Shown here: in pieces, positions 9,183 through 19,083 of the stretch
How positions within the stretch are numbered: position 1 is the stretch's first letter
Layout: each line of letters opens with the position of its first letter
NCBI RefSeq assembly: GCF_000974365.1
Contig: NZ_BAZW01000032.1
Location: 1 to 46,281 of the forward strand
DNA: 46,281 bases
Reading direction: 5' to 3'
Source: Geofilum rubicundum JCM 15548
Lineage (GTDB): Bacteria; Bacteroidota; Bacteroidia; Bacteroidales; Marinilabiliaceae
Translations under genes and position numbers: made by a program
The notes under the pieces: generated by a model
The model's input: only the letters and a program-made list of their open reading frames with translations
What the model was told of the DNA's origin: nothing
The model's database searches: none

Positions 9183-10280
9183 ATGTTAATGAAGTCATTG
9201 TTATTTCTGTTATTGCTCTTCTGTGGCCTTGCCGGCGCCCAGGTCGGGGAAACTGATTACGAAAGGAACCCGCTCATCTGGCACTCTCAGGTCGACACGC
9301 TGGGTGTGAAGGCCGTTGAAATGGCTGAGGATTCGGAGGCGGTGGATGCTGCCATTCCTTCACCTGCGGTCATTGAAAAAAACGACAGCCTTGGGGTCAA
9401 GGGCGACACGCTGGTGGTCCGATTGGCCGAGGCGGACAGCCAACTTAAGTCCGCCACCAGGCCCACGGTCGATGACATGAGCAATGCTCCCTCGGATGTA
9501 TTGCAGGTGATTTCTTTTTCCAAAATATTTTGGACGCTCGTCATTTTGCTCATTGCTTATCTCTTTATTCGGCTTTTAATGACCGTTTTGGAGGCCTTTG
9601 CAGAAAAAAGCGCCAAAGCCCGGATAACCATTAAGAGTCTGATTCCCGTAGTCCGCATTTTGATATGGTCGTTCATTCTTTTTGCCATTGTTAAAGGCAT
9701 TTATAATCCGCCCGTCGAAACCTTGCTGGCACTGGGTGCTTCCGTGGCCATAGCGGTGGGACTGGCAGCGCAGGATTTGTTGAGAAACGTGTTTGGTGGT
9801 ATCATGCTTTTGTTCGACCGCCCTTTTAAAGTGGGGGATAAAATTCAAATTGGCCAGCATTACGGAGAAGTTCTGGAGATTGGATTACGGGCCACGCGAC
9901 TGGTAACACCGGATGATTCGGTGGTTTCTGTGCCCAATTTGGAGCTGATGAACGCCTCGGTATCCAATGCCAATTCTGGCGAATTGAATTGTCAGGTGGT
10001 GGCCGAAATTATCCTTCCCATCGATGTTGACACCCGAAAAGTACGAAAAATTGCCACCGAGGCTGCGCAGGTCTCAAAGTTTATCTATCTTAACAAGCCC
10101 ATTGTGGTACTCTTTTTTAATGAAATGCACGAGCGGAAATCCTATCTCAAAATGCGCCTCAAAGCCTATGTGATGGATATCCGGTATGAGTTTCAGTTCA
10201 AGAGTGACATGACAGAGATTGTGCTGAAGGAATTGCTGGAGCAGGGTTTGATAAATAAGGACGATCTCGGCTATAAATGA
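9183..10280 (+). CDS. MscS-family mechanosensitive ion channel
   Basis: A 365-residue protein with a signal peptide (residues 1-20, ending GAQ) and a periplasmic, low-complexity acidic stretch to about residue 100. It has three membrane helices near 110-135, 146-170 and 176-200. The third helix and following segment (GASVAIAVGLAAQDLLRN, then GGIMLLFDRPFKVGDKI) are the pore and beta-domain signature of small-conductance MscS channels. The C-terminal alpha/beta domain is complete. Such channels sit in the inner membrane and open on membrane tension, releasing solutes. The tight link to the upstream ATPase suggests that gating or expression could be tied to that protein; this is inference. Confidence 0.92.
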   Translation: MLMKSLLFLLLLFCGLAGAQVGETDYERNPLIWHSQVDTLGVKAVEMAEDSEAVDAAIPSPAVIEKNDSLGVKGDTLVVRLAEADSQLKSATRPTVDDMSNAPSDVLQVISFSKIFWTLVILLIAYLFIRLLMTVLEAFAEKSAKARITIKSLIPVVRILIWSFILFAIVKGIYNPPVETLLALGASVAIAVGLAAQDLLRNVFGGIMLLFDRPFKVGDKIQIGQHYGEVLEIGLRATRLVTPDDSVVSVPNLELMNASVSNANSGELNCQVVAEIILPIDVDTRKVRKIATEAAQVSKFIYLNKPIVVLFFNEMHERKSYLKMRLKAYVMDIRYEFQFKSDMTEIVLKELLEQGLINKDDLGYK

Positions 10281-10307
10281 TAGGTTGGGAGGCGAAGTGC
10301 AACGTAG

Positions 10308-10322
10308 TCCCGCAAGGCGGGA
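10308..10322. repeat. Short GC-rich hairpin
   Basis: TCCCGC (10308-10313) and GCGGGA (10317-10322) form a perfect six-base-pair stem with a three-base loop, flanked by AACG and CGTT that could extend it. It lies 28 bases after the MscS stop codon. There is no T-tract, so a classical intrinsic terminator is not supported. It could be a weak terminator, an mRNA-stabilising end or a dispersed palindrome. Confidence 0.5.
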
Positions 10323-10428
10323 TCGTTAGGTTGTTTAAGCAGCTTTTGATATATAGTATTTGAATTTTTGGTGGAGGCTGGACAGTAAAAGGTATATTTG
10401 AAATAGAAATAATATTACAGAAAATAAA

Positions 10429-11268
10429 ATGACTGACAGGGTTTTAATTCAAAAGGCTTCCGGAGAGTTGGTGCCTTTTTCTGCCGAAAAATTGGCAGCA
10501 TCACTTCAAAGAGTGGGGGCCAGTGAGGACCTGATTCAATTGGTGGTAAATGATATCGTTTCGTGGCTGACCGAAGGTGTGCACACGCGAAAAATATATG
10601 CCCGGGCCTTTTCCTTGTTGCGAAAATACAAGCGCAGCGCTGCTGCGCGCTACAGCCTTAAAAAGGCGATTATGGAATTGGGGCCATCGGGCTATCCCTT
10701 TGAAAATTTTATTGGCGCGGTATTTCAGGCACAAGGCTTCCAGGTGGAAGTGGGGCAAGAAGTCGAAGGCATGTGTGTTAAGCACGAGGTGGATGTCATC
10801 GCCACGAATCATCAGCATCAGCACCTGGTGGAATGTAAGTTTTATAATAGTCCCGGTAAATATGCCAGCGTACAGGTGCCACTCTACATCCGTTCACGGG
10901 TCAATGATATTGTTATGAAGCGCCAGTCGCAACCCCAATACGATGGTTTTGAGTTTCATGGCTGGGTGGCCACCAATACACGGTTTACAACGGATGCACT
11001 AGCTTTTGGTAATTGTAGTGGACTCAATTTGTTAAGCTGGGATTACCCCGAGGGTAAGAGCCTGAAACACATTGTTGAGGAGAAACACCTTTTTCCGGTG
11101 ACTGCCTTAACCATGCTGACCAAGGCAGAGAAGCAAAAGTTATTGTCCGATGGCATCGTTTTGTGCCGACAGCTGGCCGATAATCCGGATTTGTTGCACC
11201 CGCTTCAAATGAATACGGCCAAGCGGAGAAAAGTATTGACAGAGATAAAAGACCTGGGGAATAAATGA
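10429..11268 (+). CDS. ATP-cone domain fused to Mrr-like restriction endonuclease domain
   Basis: A 279-residue protein. Residues 1-85 form an ATP-cone, the nucleotide-sensing module of ribonucleotide reductases and NrdR (VLIQKASGELVPFSAEKL, then HTRKIYARAFSLL). Residues 88-200 form an Mrr/PD-(D/E)xK nuclease domain: FENFIGAVF helix, Asp122 in HEVDVIA, Glu135-Cys-Lys137 in VECKFYN. The C-terminal 80 residues are helical and not recognised. All three nuclease residues are present, so it is likely active or at least DNA-binding. It lies 148 bases after the channel gene. No methyltransferase partner is seen. Its role (nucleotide-gated nuclease, defence or repair) is inference. Confidence 0.85.
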   Translation: MTDRVLIQKASGELVPFSAEKLAASLQRVGASEDLIQLVVNDIVSWLTEGVHTRKIYARAFSLLRKYKRSAAARYSLKKAIMELGPSGYPFENFIGAVFQAQGFQVEVGQEVEGMCVKHEVDVIATNHQHQHLVECKFYNSPGKYASVQVPLYIRSRVNDIVMKRQSQPQYDGFEFHGWVATNTRFTTDALAFGNCSGLNLLSWDYPEGKSLKHIVEEKHLFPVTALTMLTKAEKQKLLSDGIVLCRQLADNPDLLHPLQMNTAKRRKVLTEIKDLGNK

Positions 11269-11331
11269 TGTTTTGTATTTTTTTTTAACCTTTGTCAACC
11301 GCCTTTAAGTAGGCTGTTCATTCAATAGAAA

Positions 11332-14300
11332 ATGGTTAAAGATCTCGCCCTTAAACGAAAATTGTTTGCTGCAGAAATAACCTTCTGCCTTTTGTTATTT
11401 TTCTGGCTTCTGGCCGGTTCTGCTCAGGCCGCCTCAGAGCTAAACTTCCGGACGGTGACAGCCACCAACAGTCTGTCACAATCCTCTGTTTTATGCATGG
11501 TTCAAGACAGCACGGGCTTTTTATGGGTAGGCACCAAAGACGGACTCAACCGTTTTGATGGTTATGAATTTGTGACTTACAAATATGATATCAATGACCC
11601 CAATACCTTGTCCAATAACGAAATCAGCTGTCTGGCCCTTGAAAAAGATGAGTTTTTATGGATTGGTACCCGAAGCGGCGGGATTAACCGGCTGAAATTA
11701 TCGACCGGGGAAATTACCCGATTTAATCATCTGACCTACGATGATTTAATACGCGAATTGTATTTTGATGAGGAAGGCCGACTGTGGGCGGGTACTTCAG
11801 AGGGGCTTTTTTTGTATCAGACAGCTGATGAAACCGGAGAAGACCGCTTTGTGAACCGCTCGCGCAACATGGTCTACCGTCAGGTGACCAACGAGCCATT
11901 TAATCCCATCCGGAAAAATATTTCCATTGTTTCCATCTTTCAGCATGAGCCGGGTAAGCTATTGTTGGGTGCAGAGGAGGGATTGTTTGAGTACGATATC
12001 CAATCCGGAGACAATTTCAAATCCGTATCGTCCGAGACCATTGGGCAAACGGTTTTTACCAAAATCTGGCGCGATCGCAGAGGTCAGTTATGGGCTTCTT
12101 CCTACGATGGTTTAAGCCGACTGGTCAAGCCTTTTGATGCCACCGAATACGATGTGCTTCAGTATGATTCTTCAGCTGAGCCCGACCGGCGATTGCCGGT
12201 CGATTGGGTGGAGGATTTTGTGGAAGATTCTAAAGGCGATTTGTGGCTGGCCACCCGCGGTGGCGGGTTGGTTCAGATGTCCAACAACAAAGTTCTGGCC
12301 ACTTATGGCTATTCGCAGGAAGCGTTTTCGGGCATTCCTGACAATATTATCAATGCTTTGTACATCGACCGGACCGGGGTTTTGTGGGTGGGAACGGAGA
12401 GCAATGAGTTGGTATATCTGGATTTATATGCCAAACAATTCAGGACTTTACTACCGGGAAAACCGAATGGCTTGAGTGATAATCTGGTTTCTGCTATTAC
12501 CGGAAACAGTCATATGCTGGTGGTGGGCACCGCCGCCTCGGGCATAGACCTTTTTAACACCGATGATTCAAAGTTGCAGAAATCCCATAATATTCCGCGT
12601 GTTGTATTGGAGGAGGGACAGTGGAAGAGTGAAATTTCGGCCCTTTTGCTCGATCGGGACAGTTTGCTCTGGGTGGGATCTGCCACCAACAGTCTGGCCG
12701 TCCATAACCAGGCCGGGCAGTTCGACAGTTACGTGGTGAATGGTTTTATTTTCTCCTTGTTGGAAGATGATCGGGACAATATCTGGTTTGGTACATGGGG
12801 GCAGGGCATTGGCTACATCAATAAGTATACCCGCCAAATTGAGCAGTACAACGAAACCCCCGCTCATATGCTCGGCCTCGGAAGCGATAAAGTGCTCACC
12901 CTTTTTCAGGATTCCCGCGACTTACTATGGGTAGGCACCAAAGGTGGTGGCTTAAGTGTGGCACCCATCAAAGAGGTCATGCAGCGGCAAGGCACTTTTC
13001 AGGTGTTCCGACATCAGGGTGATGCCCCTAATTCTTTGGCATATAATGATGTGTACGACATTCAGGAGGATCGGCATGGTCATATTTGGGTGGCAACCGG
13101 TCGGGGATTGAATAAAATTATTCTGGATAAGGATATTTCTGTCAGCGATATAATGGCCGGTGAGGTTTCCTTTGAGCACATCAGTGAGAAGGATGGGCTG
13201 CCCGGGGGATTGGTTTATACCATCCGGGAGGACCACAACGGTCATTTATGGTTGGGAACCAATAAGGGTCTGTGCCGGTATATGCCTGAAAGTGGTGTTT
13301 TGGTGAGTTACGGCGTCAATGACGGTCTGCCCAGTGATCAATTTAATATAAACAGTGCTTTTAGAGACCGGGAAAGCGGTGAGATGTATTTTGGTGGTGT
13401 GGATGGATTGACCATTTTTCATCCGGACAGCATTGACAGCAACCCTTTCAATGCCCGTGTGGCCATTACGGATTTCCGACTGCACAACAGAAGTATTCAG
13501 CCTTTTCAAAAGATAAACGGGCGAAGCATCCTGGAGAAGAACATTTCCCATACAGCTGCTTTGGAATTGGCCCATTCCGATAATGAGATCTCCTTTGAAT
13601 TTTCCGCACTACATTTTTCCAGTCCCGATAAAATCCGCTATGCCTATCGATTGTTGGGATTCAATGATGAGTGGCAGGAGACGGGTAGCTCCAACCGCCG
13701 CATCACCTATACCAATTTACGTTTTGGCGATTATACCTTGCAGGTACGTGCTACCAACAACGATGGTATTTGGGCGCCCGAAATCTCTGAATTGAATATG
13801 GTTATTGCACCGCCCATTTGGTTGACCGTCTGGGCTTACATCCTGTATGCCGTGGTCTTTCTGTTTCTGCTGATCGTGTTCCGAAAATATTCGCTGATTG
13901 CGGTTAAGAAGAAGAACCAACTGATCATTGAAAGTCTGGAACACAAAAAAGAGACGGAAATAGCGGAAGCAAAAATGCGTTTCTTTACCAACGTCTCGCA
14001 TGAAATCCGAACGCCGCTGACTTTGGTTCATGCCCCCTTGCAACAGTTGATTGAAAAGAATGATACCAGTGAAGAAACCCACCACGTATTGGTGATGATC
14101 TTCAGAAATGTGAAACGGCTTCTCAACCAGGTCAATCAACTGCTGGAATTGCGAAAAATGGATAAAGGGCAATTTTCCGTTCGCCCTTCGGTGTTTGAAT
14201 TGGAAGCGCTCCTACAGGAATCCTTGCTCGATTTTGAACCCGTTTTGAGACAGAATCAGATTGAGGTGAAACTGGCGACAACAGACCAAACCACCATTTG

Positions 14301-15534
14301 CTCAGATAAGCGATTGATGGATACGATTATACATAATTTATTGTCGAACTCCATCAAATTTTCACCGGCCAACAGTGCATTAAGGATCTCCATTGAACGC
14401 CTACAGAATGAAAACCAGGCCGAACGGATCAAGTTGCAGATCAGTGATGCAGGGCCCGGAATTCCGGAAGGAGAAATCGCCAATGTGTTTAATCGTTTTT
14501 ATCAGTTAAAGAACGAAGGTTTTGAACATTTGGGTGGTTCAGGCATTGGTTTGTCCATTGTAAAAGAGTTTGTGGAGGTACTAAAGGGAGATGTGAATGT
14601 TCGCAATTTGCCGGAGGGAGGTTGCCGGTTTGAGGTGACCCTTCCTGTGGGCCCCATAACCGGTGATCAATATACGGCCCATATTGAACCCACGGAGGAG
14701 CCTGTCATCCAGGATTCCGTTATTTCTGAAGTCAGCCGTGGAAAGGAGCGGTCGCAGACCATGGTGATCATCGAGGATGATGCAGATCTGTCGGCCTACC
14801 TCAAGACGGTGTTCGACCTTCAATATACCACCGTGGTGTTTAACAACGGACGCAAGGCCTGTGATGAAATTCCGGCCATTATGCCCGACCTGATCATCTG
14901 TGATGTGATGTTGCCGGGAATGAATGGCATCGAATTGACCAAACATCTGAAGTCGCGCAAGGAAACCTCTCACATTCCGGTCATCATGCTCACCGCCCGT
15001 ACCGGCGACGAAAACATGGTAGAAGGTCTGCATGTAGGTGCCGATAGTTATATTACCAAGCCGTTTAATATCAATGTTTTGCAAGCGCAGGTAGAATCTG
15101 TCGTTAAGTCGCGCGACGCATTCAGAGCCCGCTTCAGCAAGCAGATGGTGCTGGAGCCCACCGAAGAGGCCATCACACCCATGGATGAAAGATTTCTAAC
15201 CAAACTGATGGAAATCACCGATAAAAAGCTGGCCGACCCTTCTTTTGATGTGTCTTACATCATTGACGAAATGCACATGAGCCATTCCATTATTCTTAAA
15301 AAGGTGAAGGCCTTAACAGGCCTGTCTTTGGTGGAGTTTATACGCTCCATGCGCATCAAAAAGGCCGCTCAGATATTCCGGCAGGATAAGCTGTCGGTTT
15401 CGGAAGTCGGCTTTATGGTGGGTTTTTCCGATCCGAAGTACTTCAGTAAATGCTTTACCAAAGAAATGGGCATGAAGCTACCGAGTTTATTAAGGAGCAT
15501 CATGGATGAACAAGGTTGCCCTGATACATTTTAA
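11332..15534 (+). CDS. HTCS hybrid two-component regulator of the xylan locus
   Basis: A 1400-residue one-protein signalling system. An N-terminal membrane/signal segment (about 10-34) precedes a periplasmic sensor of two-bladed-propeller type with many Reg_prop repeats of the form LWVGTKDGLNRF, then a Y_Y_Y domain (about 770-820). A transmembrane helix lies at about 826-850. The cytoplasmic part contains HisKA with His890 (VSHEIRTPLT), an HATPase with NLLSNSIKFSP and GGSGIGLSIVKEF, a receiver with Asp1191 (CDVMLPG) and an AraC-type helix-turn-helix near 1290-1395. In Bacteroides, HTCS proteins bind oligosaccharides in the periplasm and activate the adjacent susC promoter. Here the susC/D and xylanase genes follow directly, so a xylo-oligosaccharide ligand is inferred. 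The frame is intact. Confidence 0.97.
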   Translation: MVKDLALKRKLFAAEITFCLLLFFWLLAGSAQAASELNFRTVTATNSLSQSSVLCMVQDSTGFLWVGTKDGLNRFDGYEFVTYKYDINDPNTLSNNEISCLALEKDEFLWIGTRSGGINRLKLSTGEITRFNHLTYDDLIRELYFDEEGRLWAGTSEGLFLYQTADETGEDRFVNRSRNMVYRQVTNEPFNPIRKNISIVSIFQHEPGKLLLGAEEGLFEYDIQSGDNFKSVSSETIGQTVFTKIWRDRRGQLWASSYDGLSRLVKPFDATEYDVLQYDSSAEPDRRLPVDWVEDFVEDSKGDLWLATRGGGLVQMSNNKVLATYGYSQEAFSGIPDNIINALYIDRTGVLWVGTESNELVYLDLYAKQFRTLLPGKPNGLSDNLVSAITGNSHMLVVGTAASGIDLFNTDDSKLQKSHNIPRVVLEEGQWKSEISALLLDRDSLLWVGSATNSLAVHNQAGQFDSYVVNGFIFSLLEDDRDNIWFGTWGQGIGYINKYTRQIEQYNETPAHMLGLGSDKVLTLFQDSRDLLWVGTKGGGLSVAPIKEVMQRQGTFQVFRHQGDAPNSLAYNDVYDIQEDRHGHIWVATGRGLNKIILDKDISVSDIMAGEVSFEHISEKDGLPGGLVYTIREDHNGHLWLGTNKGLCRYMPESGVLVSYGVNDGLPSDQFNINSAFRDRESGEMYFGGVDGLTIFHPDSIDSNPFNARVAITDFRLHNRSIQPFQKINGRSILEKNISHTAALELAHSDNEISFEFSALHFSSPDKIRYAYRLLGFNDEWQETGSSNRRITYTNLRFGDYTLQVRATNNDGIWAPEISELNMVIAPPIWLTVWAYILYAVVFLFLLIVFRKYSLIAVKKKNQLIIESLEHKKETEIAEAKMRFFTNVSHEIRTPLTLVHAPLQQLIEKNDTSEETHHVLVMIFRNVKRLLNQVNQLLELRKMDKGQFSVRPSVFELEALLQESLLDFEPVLRQNQIEVKLATTDQTTICSDKRLMDTIIHNLLSNSIKFSPANSALRISIERLQNENQAERIKLQISDAGPGIPEGEIANVFNRFYQLKNEGFEHLGGSGIGLSIVKEFVEVLKGDVNVRNLPEGGCRFEVTLPVGPITGDQYTAHIEPTEEPVIQDSVISEVSRGKERSQTMVIIEDDADLSAYLKTVFDLQYTTVVFNNGRKACDEIPAIMPDLIICDVMLPGMNGIELTKHLKSRKETSHIPVIMLTARTGDENMVEGLHVGADSYITKPFNINVLQAQVESVVKSRDAFRARFSKQMVLEPTEEAITPMDERFLTKLMEITDKKLADPSFDVSYIIDEMHMSHSIILKKVKALTGLSLVEFIRSMRIKKAAQIFRQDKLSVSEVGFMVGFSDPKYFSKCFTKEMGMKLPSLLRSIMDEQGCPDTF

Positions 15535-15906
15535 CAGGAGGCAGGATTATTTTTTTAAAACAAACTTTTTCTTTTTAGATGGGGAATAAAAAAATCCCTT
15601 TTTGTCTTTTGTCCTGATTCTCATAGTATAGTGTTTTAGAGCGTTCAAAAAGGCTTTGGTATTTCACAAAAAATTCCCCCATTTTCCTATTATTTTACTC
15701 TTCTACAAGGTTCGGACTGACTATTTTTGTATTAATGAATTTTAAAATTAATTTTTAAATTGTAAAACGATTACTGTGTCGGGTCCGTTATGAGAGCGTA
15801 CCTTTTGCTACGGGGATGAGATTTAAAAAATAGAAAGCTCTGTTTTTTTTACCTGGTAGCAGAACAGCACAGAATGTATTTACCCTTTTACCAAATTTTT
15901 TATTTT
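15535..15906 (+). promoter_or_regulatory. Promoter/leader region upstream of susC1
   Basis: A 372-base AT-rich gap between the regulator and susC1. TATTTTTG at 15722-15729 fits the Bacteroidota -7 consensus TAnnTTTG, but no convincing -33 TTG lies at the usual distance. A perfect 12-base palindrome (AATTTTAAAATT, 15738-15749) follows. Just before the preferred start is a motif resembling CTTTTACCAAATTTTTT that recurs before susC2. The HTCS binding site is expected here but cannot be assigned. Confidence 0.4.
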
Positions 15907-18900
15907 ATGAGAAAAACTGATGTGTTTAGAAGAGGTATCTTTCTTACCTTATTTCTTATGCTGTTGTTTCCTTTAACAATGTATCCTCAGGATATTTCTG
16001 TTTCAGGAACAGTAGTTGATCAGCAGGGGAATTCCCTGCCGGGGGTCAATATCCTTATTCAGGGAACGTCCCGTGGTGTTATTACTGACCTGGATGGCAA
16101 ATATCAGATCAATGCCCCGGGAGATGCTGTTTTAATTTTCAATTTTCTTGGATTTGAAGAGCAGATTGTTCCAATTAATAACCAGCGGGATATTGATGTT
16201 CAGCTTCAGGAATCTTTCACTGCCCTGAGCGAGGTTGTTGTGGTAGGTTATGGTCAAATGAGAAGAACCGACGTCACCGGTTCAATGGTTTCCGTATCCA
16301 GTGACGCCATTGAAAAGTCGGTACCCACCTCCATCGATCAGGTGTTGCAGGGACGTGCTGCAGGTGTGCAGGTGCAGCAAAACTCAGGAACCCCGGGTGG
16401 AAGCTCCTCCATTCGGATTCGGGGTATCAACTCACTGAACTCATCCAATGAACCCATTTTTGTCATTGATGGTATTGTCATTGACGGCTCTACCAATTCA
16501 AGCAGTGACAATCCATTGGCTTCGATCAATCCGGCCGACATCGTGTCCATGGATGTTTTAAAGGATGCTTCTGCTACAGCTATCTACGGATCCAGGGGTT
16601 CCAATGGGGTTATTATGGTGACCACCAAAAGGGGGCAAGCCGGAGAAGCCAGAGCTACCTATGATGGTTACGTGGGGCTTCAGCAGATGCCTACCCAACT
16701 GGATTTGTTGAACCTGCAGGAATATGCCATGCACAAAAATGCCCGGGCCGATGCCGGAATTGTGACCCGTGACAACTATTTTGTACGGGCGGATTTATTG
16801 GCCAAGGGAACCAACTGGCAGGAGGAATTGTTTCAGACGGCCATGATGCAGAGTCACAATATTGGCGTCTCCGGCGGCAGTGAAAAGGCTGTATACGCCA
16901 TGGGTATTGGTTACCTCGACCAGGAGGGTATTGCCATTGGTTCGGGCTTTGAACGTATCAATATCCGGGGGAATTTTGATACGCAAGTGAAGGACTGGCT
17001 CAAATCAGGTGTCAGTTTTGCCCTGAGTAACACCAAACAAAATTTGACAGTAGAGGGCCAGTCGCTGATTAAAACAGCGATGAAACAAACACCCAACGTG
17101 GCTGTACGCAATGCCGACGGTACTTTTGACGGACCGGATACCGACATGTATGTACAGACCAACCCGGTTGGATTGGCCATGTTGCGTGAAAATGAAAATG
17201 AAAAACTGGGTATCCGGAGTAATATTTTTCTGGAGGCCGAAATGTTCGACGGTTTAACCATTAAGACGGAATTGTCGAGCGATTTTGGTATTAACAATAC
17301 CTATCAGTTCAACCCCTCTTACTCATTCGGTGCCATCAGCAATGAGGTAATTCAATCAGAACGTTCCAAATCCTACAACAAGTTTTGGGTTTGGCGGAAT
17401 GTATTGAACTATACCAAAACATTAGCTGAGGTGCATAATATTAATGCCATGCTGGGACAGGAGATGCAGAACAATCAATGGGAGTATCTCTATGGCTACC
17501 GGTCCGGATTCCTGAACAACTCAGCCCGTGACTTGAATGTGGGAGATGGTCAAACCTCCCAGGCCAATGGAAACAGTGGCGAACATGCGCTGCTGTCTTA
17601 TTTTGGAAGATTGTTCTATTCTTTTGATGAGCGCTATTTATTAACCACAACACTTCGGCGGGATGGTTCCTCCAATTTCGGCGAAGGGTACCGATGGGGA
17701 ATGTTTCCTTCAGCTGCTTTGGCCTGGCGGGTCTCAAATGAATCCTTTCTAAGGGATCATGCGGTAATCAACAACCTTAAACTGCGTTTTGGTTGGGGTA
17801 TGGTGGGTAATCAAAATGCTGCGGCCTACGCCTACACCTCAACACTGGCATCTGTTACAACCGTTTGGGGAACCGGACAATTAAGCGGAAATACGGCCAA
17901 CCCTGAACTTCAGTGGGAATCTACCCAATCAAGCAACATCGGTTTGGACCTGAACCTGTTCCAAAACCGCGTGGAGTTTATTGCGGATTTTTATTATAAA
18001 CAGACCGATAACTTATTACTTCTGCTGCCTTTGCCCGGATATTTGGGTTCTCAGGGACAGGGAGCTACGTCCCCGCCCTGGGCCAATGTCGGTTCTTTAG
18101 AAAACAAAGGGATTGAATTAACCTTGAATACAGTGAATGTGGATCGCGGCGGTTTTCAGTGGCGCTCCAACCTGATTCTATCGATGAACAGAAATAAAGT
18201 GGTTGAGTTGGATAGCAAGTCAAGCACACTGGATAATACCATTCAGGAAGGGTCGGAAACAACCATTGTTACGCGGACTTCCGTGGGAAATCCCATCGGT
18301 CAGTTCTACGGATACCGGGTTATTGGTCGCTTTGATGAGGCCACGGACTTTTACTACCGGGATGCCGAAGGCAACATTCAGGAAACGGCTCGTCCAAAAG
18401 GCTTGCCAATCAGCGAGACAGGCGTTTGGATTGGAGATTATAGGTTTAAGGACGTCAACGGGGATGGTGTTATCGACGAGGAGGATCGGGACTTTATTGG
18501 TAATCCCGAACCCAAGTTCACTTTTGGAATTGGTAATACTTTCTCTTATAAAGGCATCGATCTGACCATTTCATTGAACGGTTCCTATGGCAATGATTTA
18601 ATCAATTACCAGCGCAGGTGGTTAGAAAATCCGCGCGAGAATCACAACCTGCTGCGCACCGCACTGGATTATGCAAGGGTGGAGGTGATTAATCCCAACG
18701 GACCGGATAACGATTACCGCAACCTGCGCGTAAATGGTGGTGCAGATGACATGTACCGTTTGTCTGCTTCCTCCTCCAATGCCAATAACCGGTTGAGCGA
18801 CCGCTATGTAGAAGATGGCTCTTTTCTTAGAATCCAAAATATTTCTCTGGGATATAATTTGCCCAGGAAATGGACCAGTGCTATCGGTTTTGAAAATGTT

Positions 18901-19062
18901 AAGGTTTATACCAACCTGCAGAATGTATATACTTTTACCAAGTATTCCGGCTACGATCCTGAGGTAGGCTCGTACAATCAGAATGCCTTGATGACTGGAA
19001 TAGACAATGCGAGGTATCCTTCACCCAGTATCTACACCTTTGGTTTAAATCTTACCTTTTAA
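15907..19062 (+). CDS. SusC/RagA-type TonB-linked outer-membrane transporter 1
   Basis: About 1051 residues. It has a signal peptide ending near TMYPQ, then a carboxypeptidase-regulatory-like beta-sandwich (VSGTVVDQQGNSLPGVNI), a TonB box/plug region (SEVVVVGYGQMRRTDVTGS, then VLKDASATAIYGSRGSNGVIMVTTKRG) and a long beta-barrel ending in the aromatic FGLNLTF. SusC proteins import oligosaccharides through the outer membrane using TonB energy, with SusD as a lid. An in-frame ATG exists at 15874, but the start at 15907 (MRKTDVFRRG) gives a normal signal peptide and parallels the start of the second SusC (MKKIDVFKKE). susD1 follows by 21 bases. The substrate is inferred as xylo-oligosaccharide from the neighbouring enzymes. 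Confidence 0.96.
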   Translation: MRKTDVFRRGIFLTLFLMLLFPLTMYPQDISVSGTVVDQQGNSLPGVNILIQGTSRGVITDLDGKYQINAPGDAVLIFNFLGFEEQIVPINNQRDIDVQLQESFTALSEVVVVGYGQMRRTDVTGSMVSVSSDAIEKSVPTSIDQVLQGRAAGVQVQQNSGTPGGSSSIRIRGINSLNSSNEPIFVIDGIVIDGSTNSSSDNPLASINPADIVSMDVLKDASATAIYGSRGSNGVIMVTTKRGQAGEARATYDGYVGLQQMPTQLDLLNLQEYAMHKNARADAGIVTRDNYFVRADLLAKGTNWQEELFQTAMMQSHNIGVSGGSEKAVYAMGIGYLDQEGIAIGSGFERINIRGNFDTQVKDWLKSGVSFALSNTKQNLTVEGQSLIKTAMKQTPNVAVRNADGTFDGPDTDMYVQTNPVGLAMLRENENEKLGIRSNIFLEAEMFDGLTIKTELSSDFGINNTYQFNPSYSFGAISNEVIQSERSKSYNKFWVWRNVLNYTKTLAEVHNINAMLGQEMQNNQWEYLYGYRSGFLNNSARDLNVGDGQTSQANGNSGEHALLSYFGRLFYSFDERYLLTTTLRRDGSSNFGEGYRWGMFPSAALAWRVSNESFLRDHAVINNLKLRFGWGMVGNQNAAAYAYTSTLASVTTVWGTGQLSGNTANPELQWESTQSSNIGLDLNLFQNRVEFIADFYYKQTDNLLLLLPLPGYLGSQGQGATSPPWANVGSLENKGIELTLNTVNVDRGGFQWRSNLILSMNRNKVVELDSKSSTLDNTIQEGSETTIVTRTSVGNPIGQFYGYRVIGRFDEATDFYYRDAEGNIQETARPKGLPISETGVWIGDYRFKDVNGDGVIDEEDRDFIGNPEPKFTFGIGNTFSYKGIDLTISLNGSYGNDLINYQRRWLENPRENHNLLRTALDYARVEVINPNGPDNDYRNLRVNGGADDMYRLSASSSNANNRLSDRYVEDGSFLRIQNISLGYNLPRKWTSAIGFENVKVYTNLQNVYTFTKYSGYDPEVGSYNQNALMTGIDNARYPSPSIYTFGLNLTF

Positions 19063-19083
19063 CCATTAAAAATGTCGATTAAT

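Noticed and set aside
15722-15729. TATTTTTG as the definite susC1 promoter
   Set aside because: It matches the -7 consensus, but no TTG lies at the expected -33 position, and such matches are frequent in AT-rich DNA.
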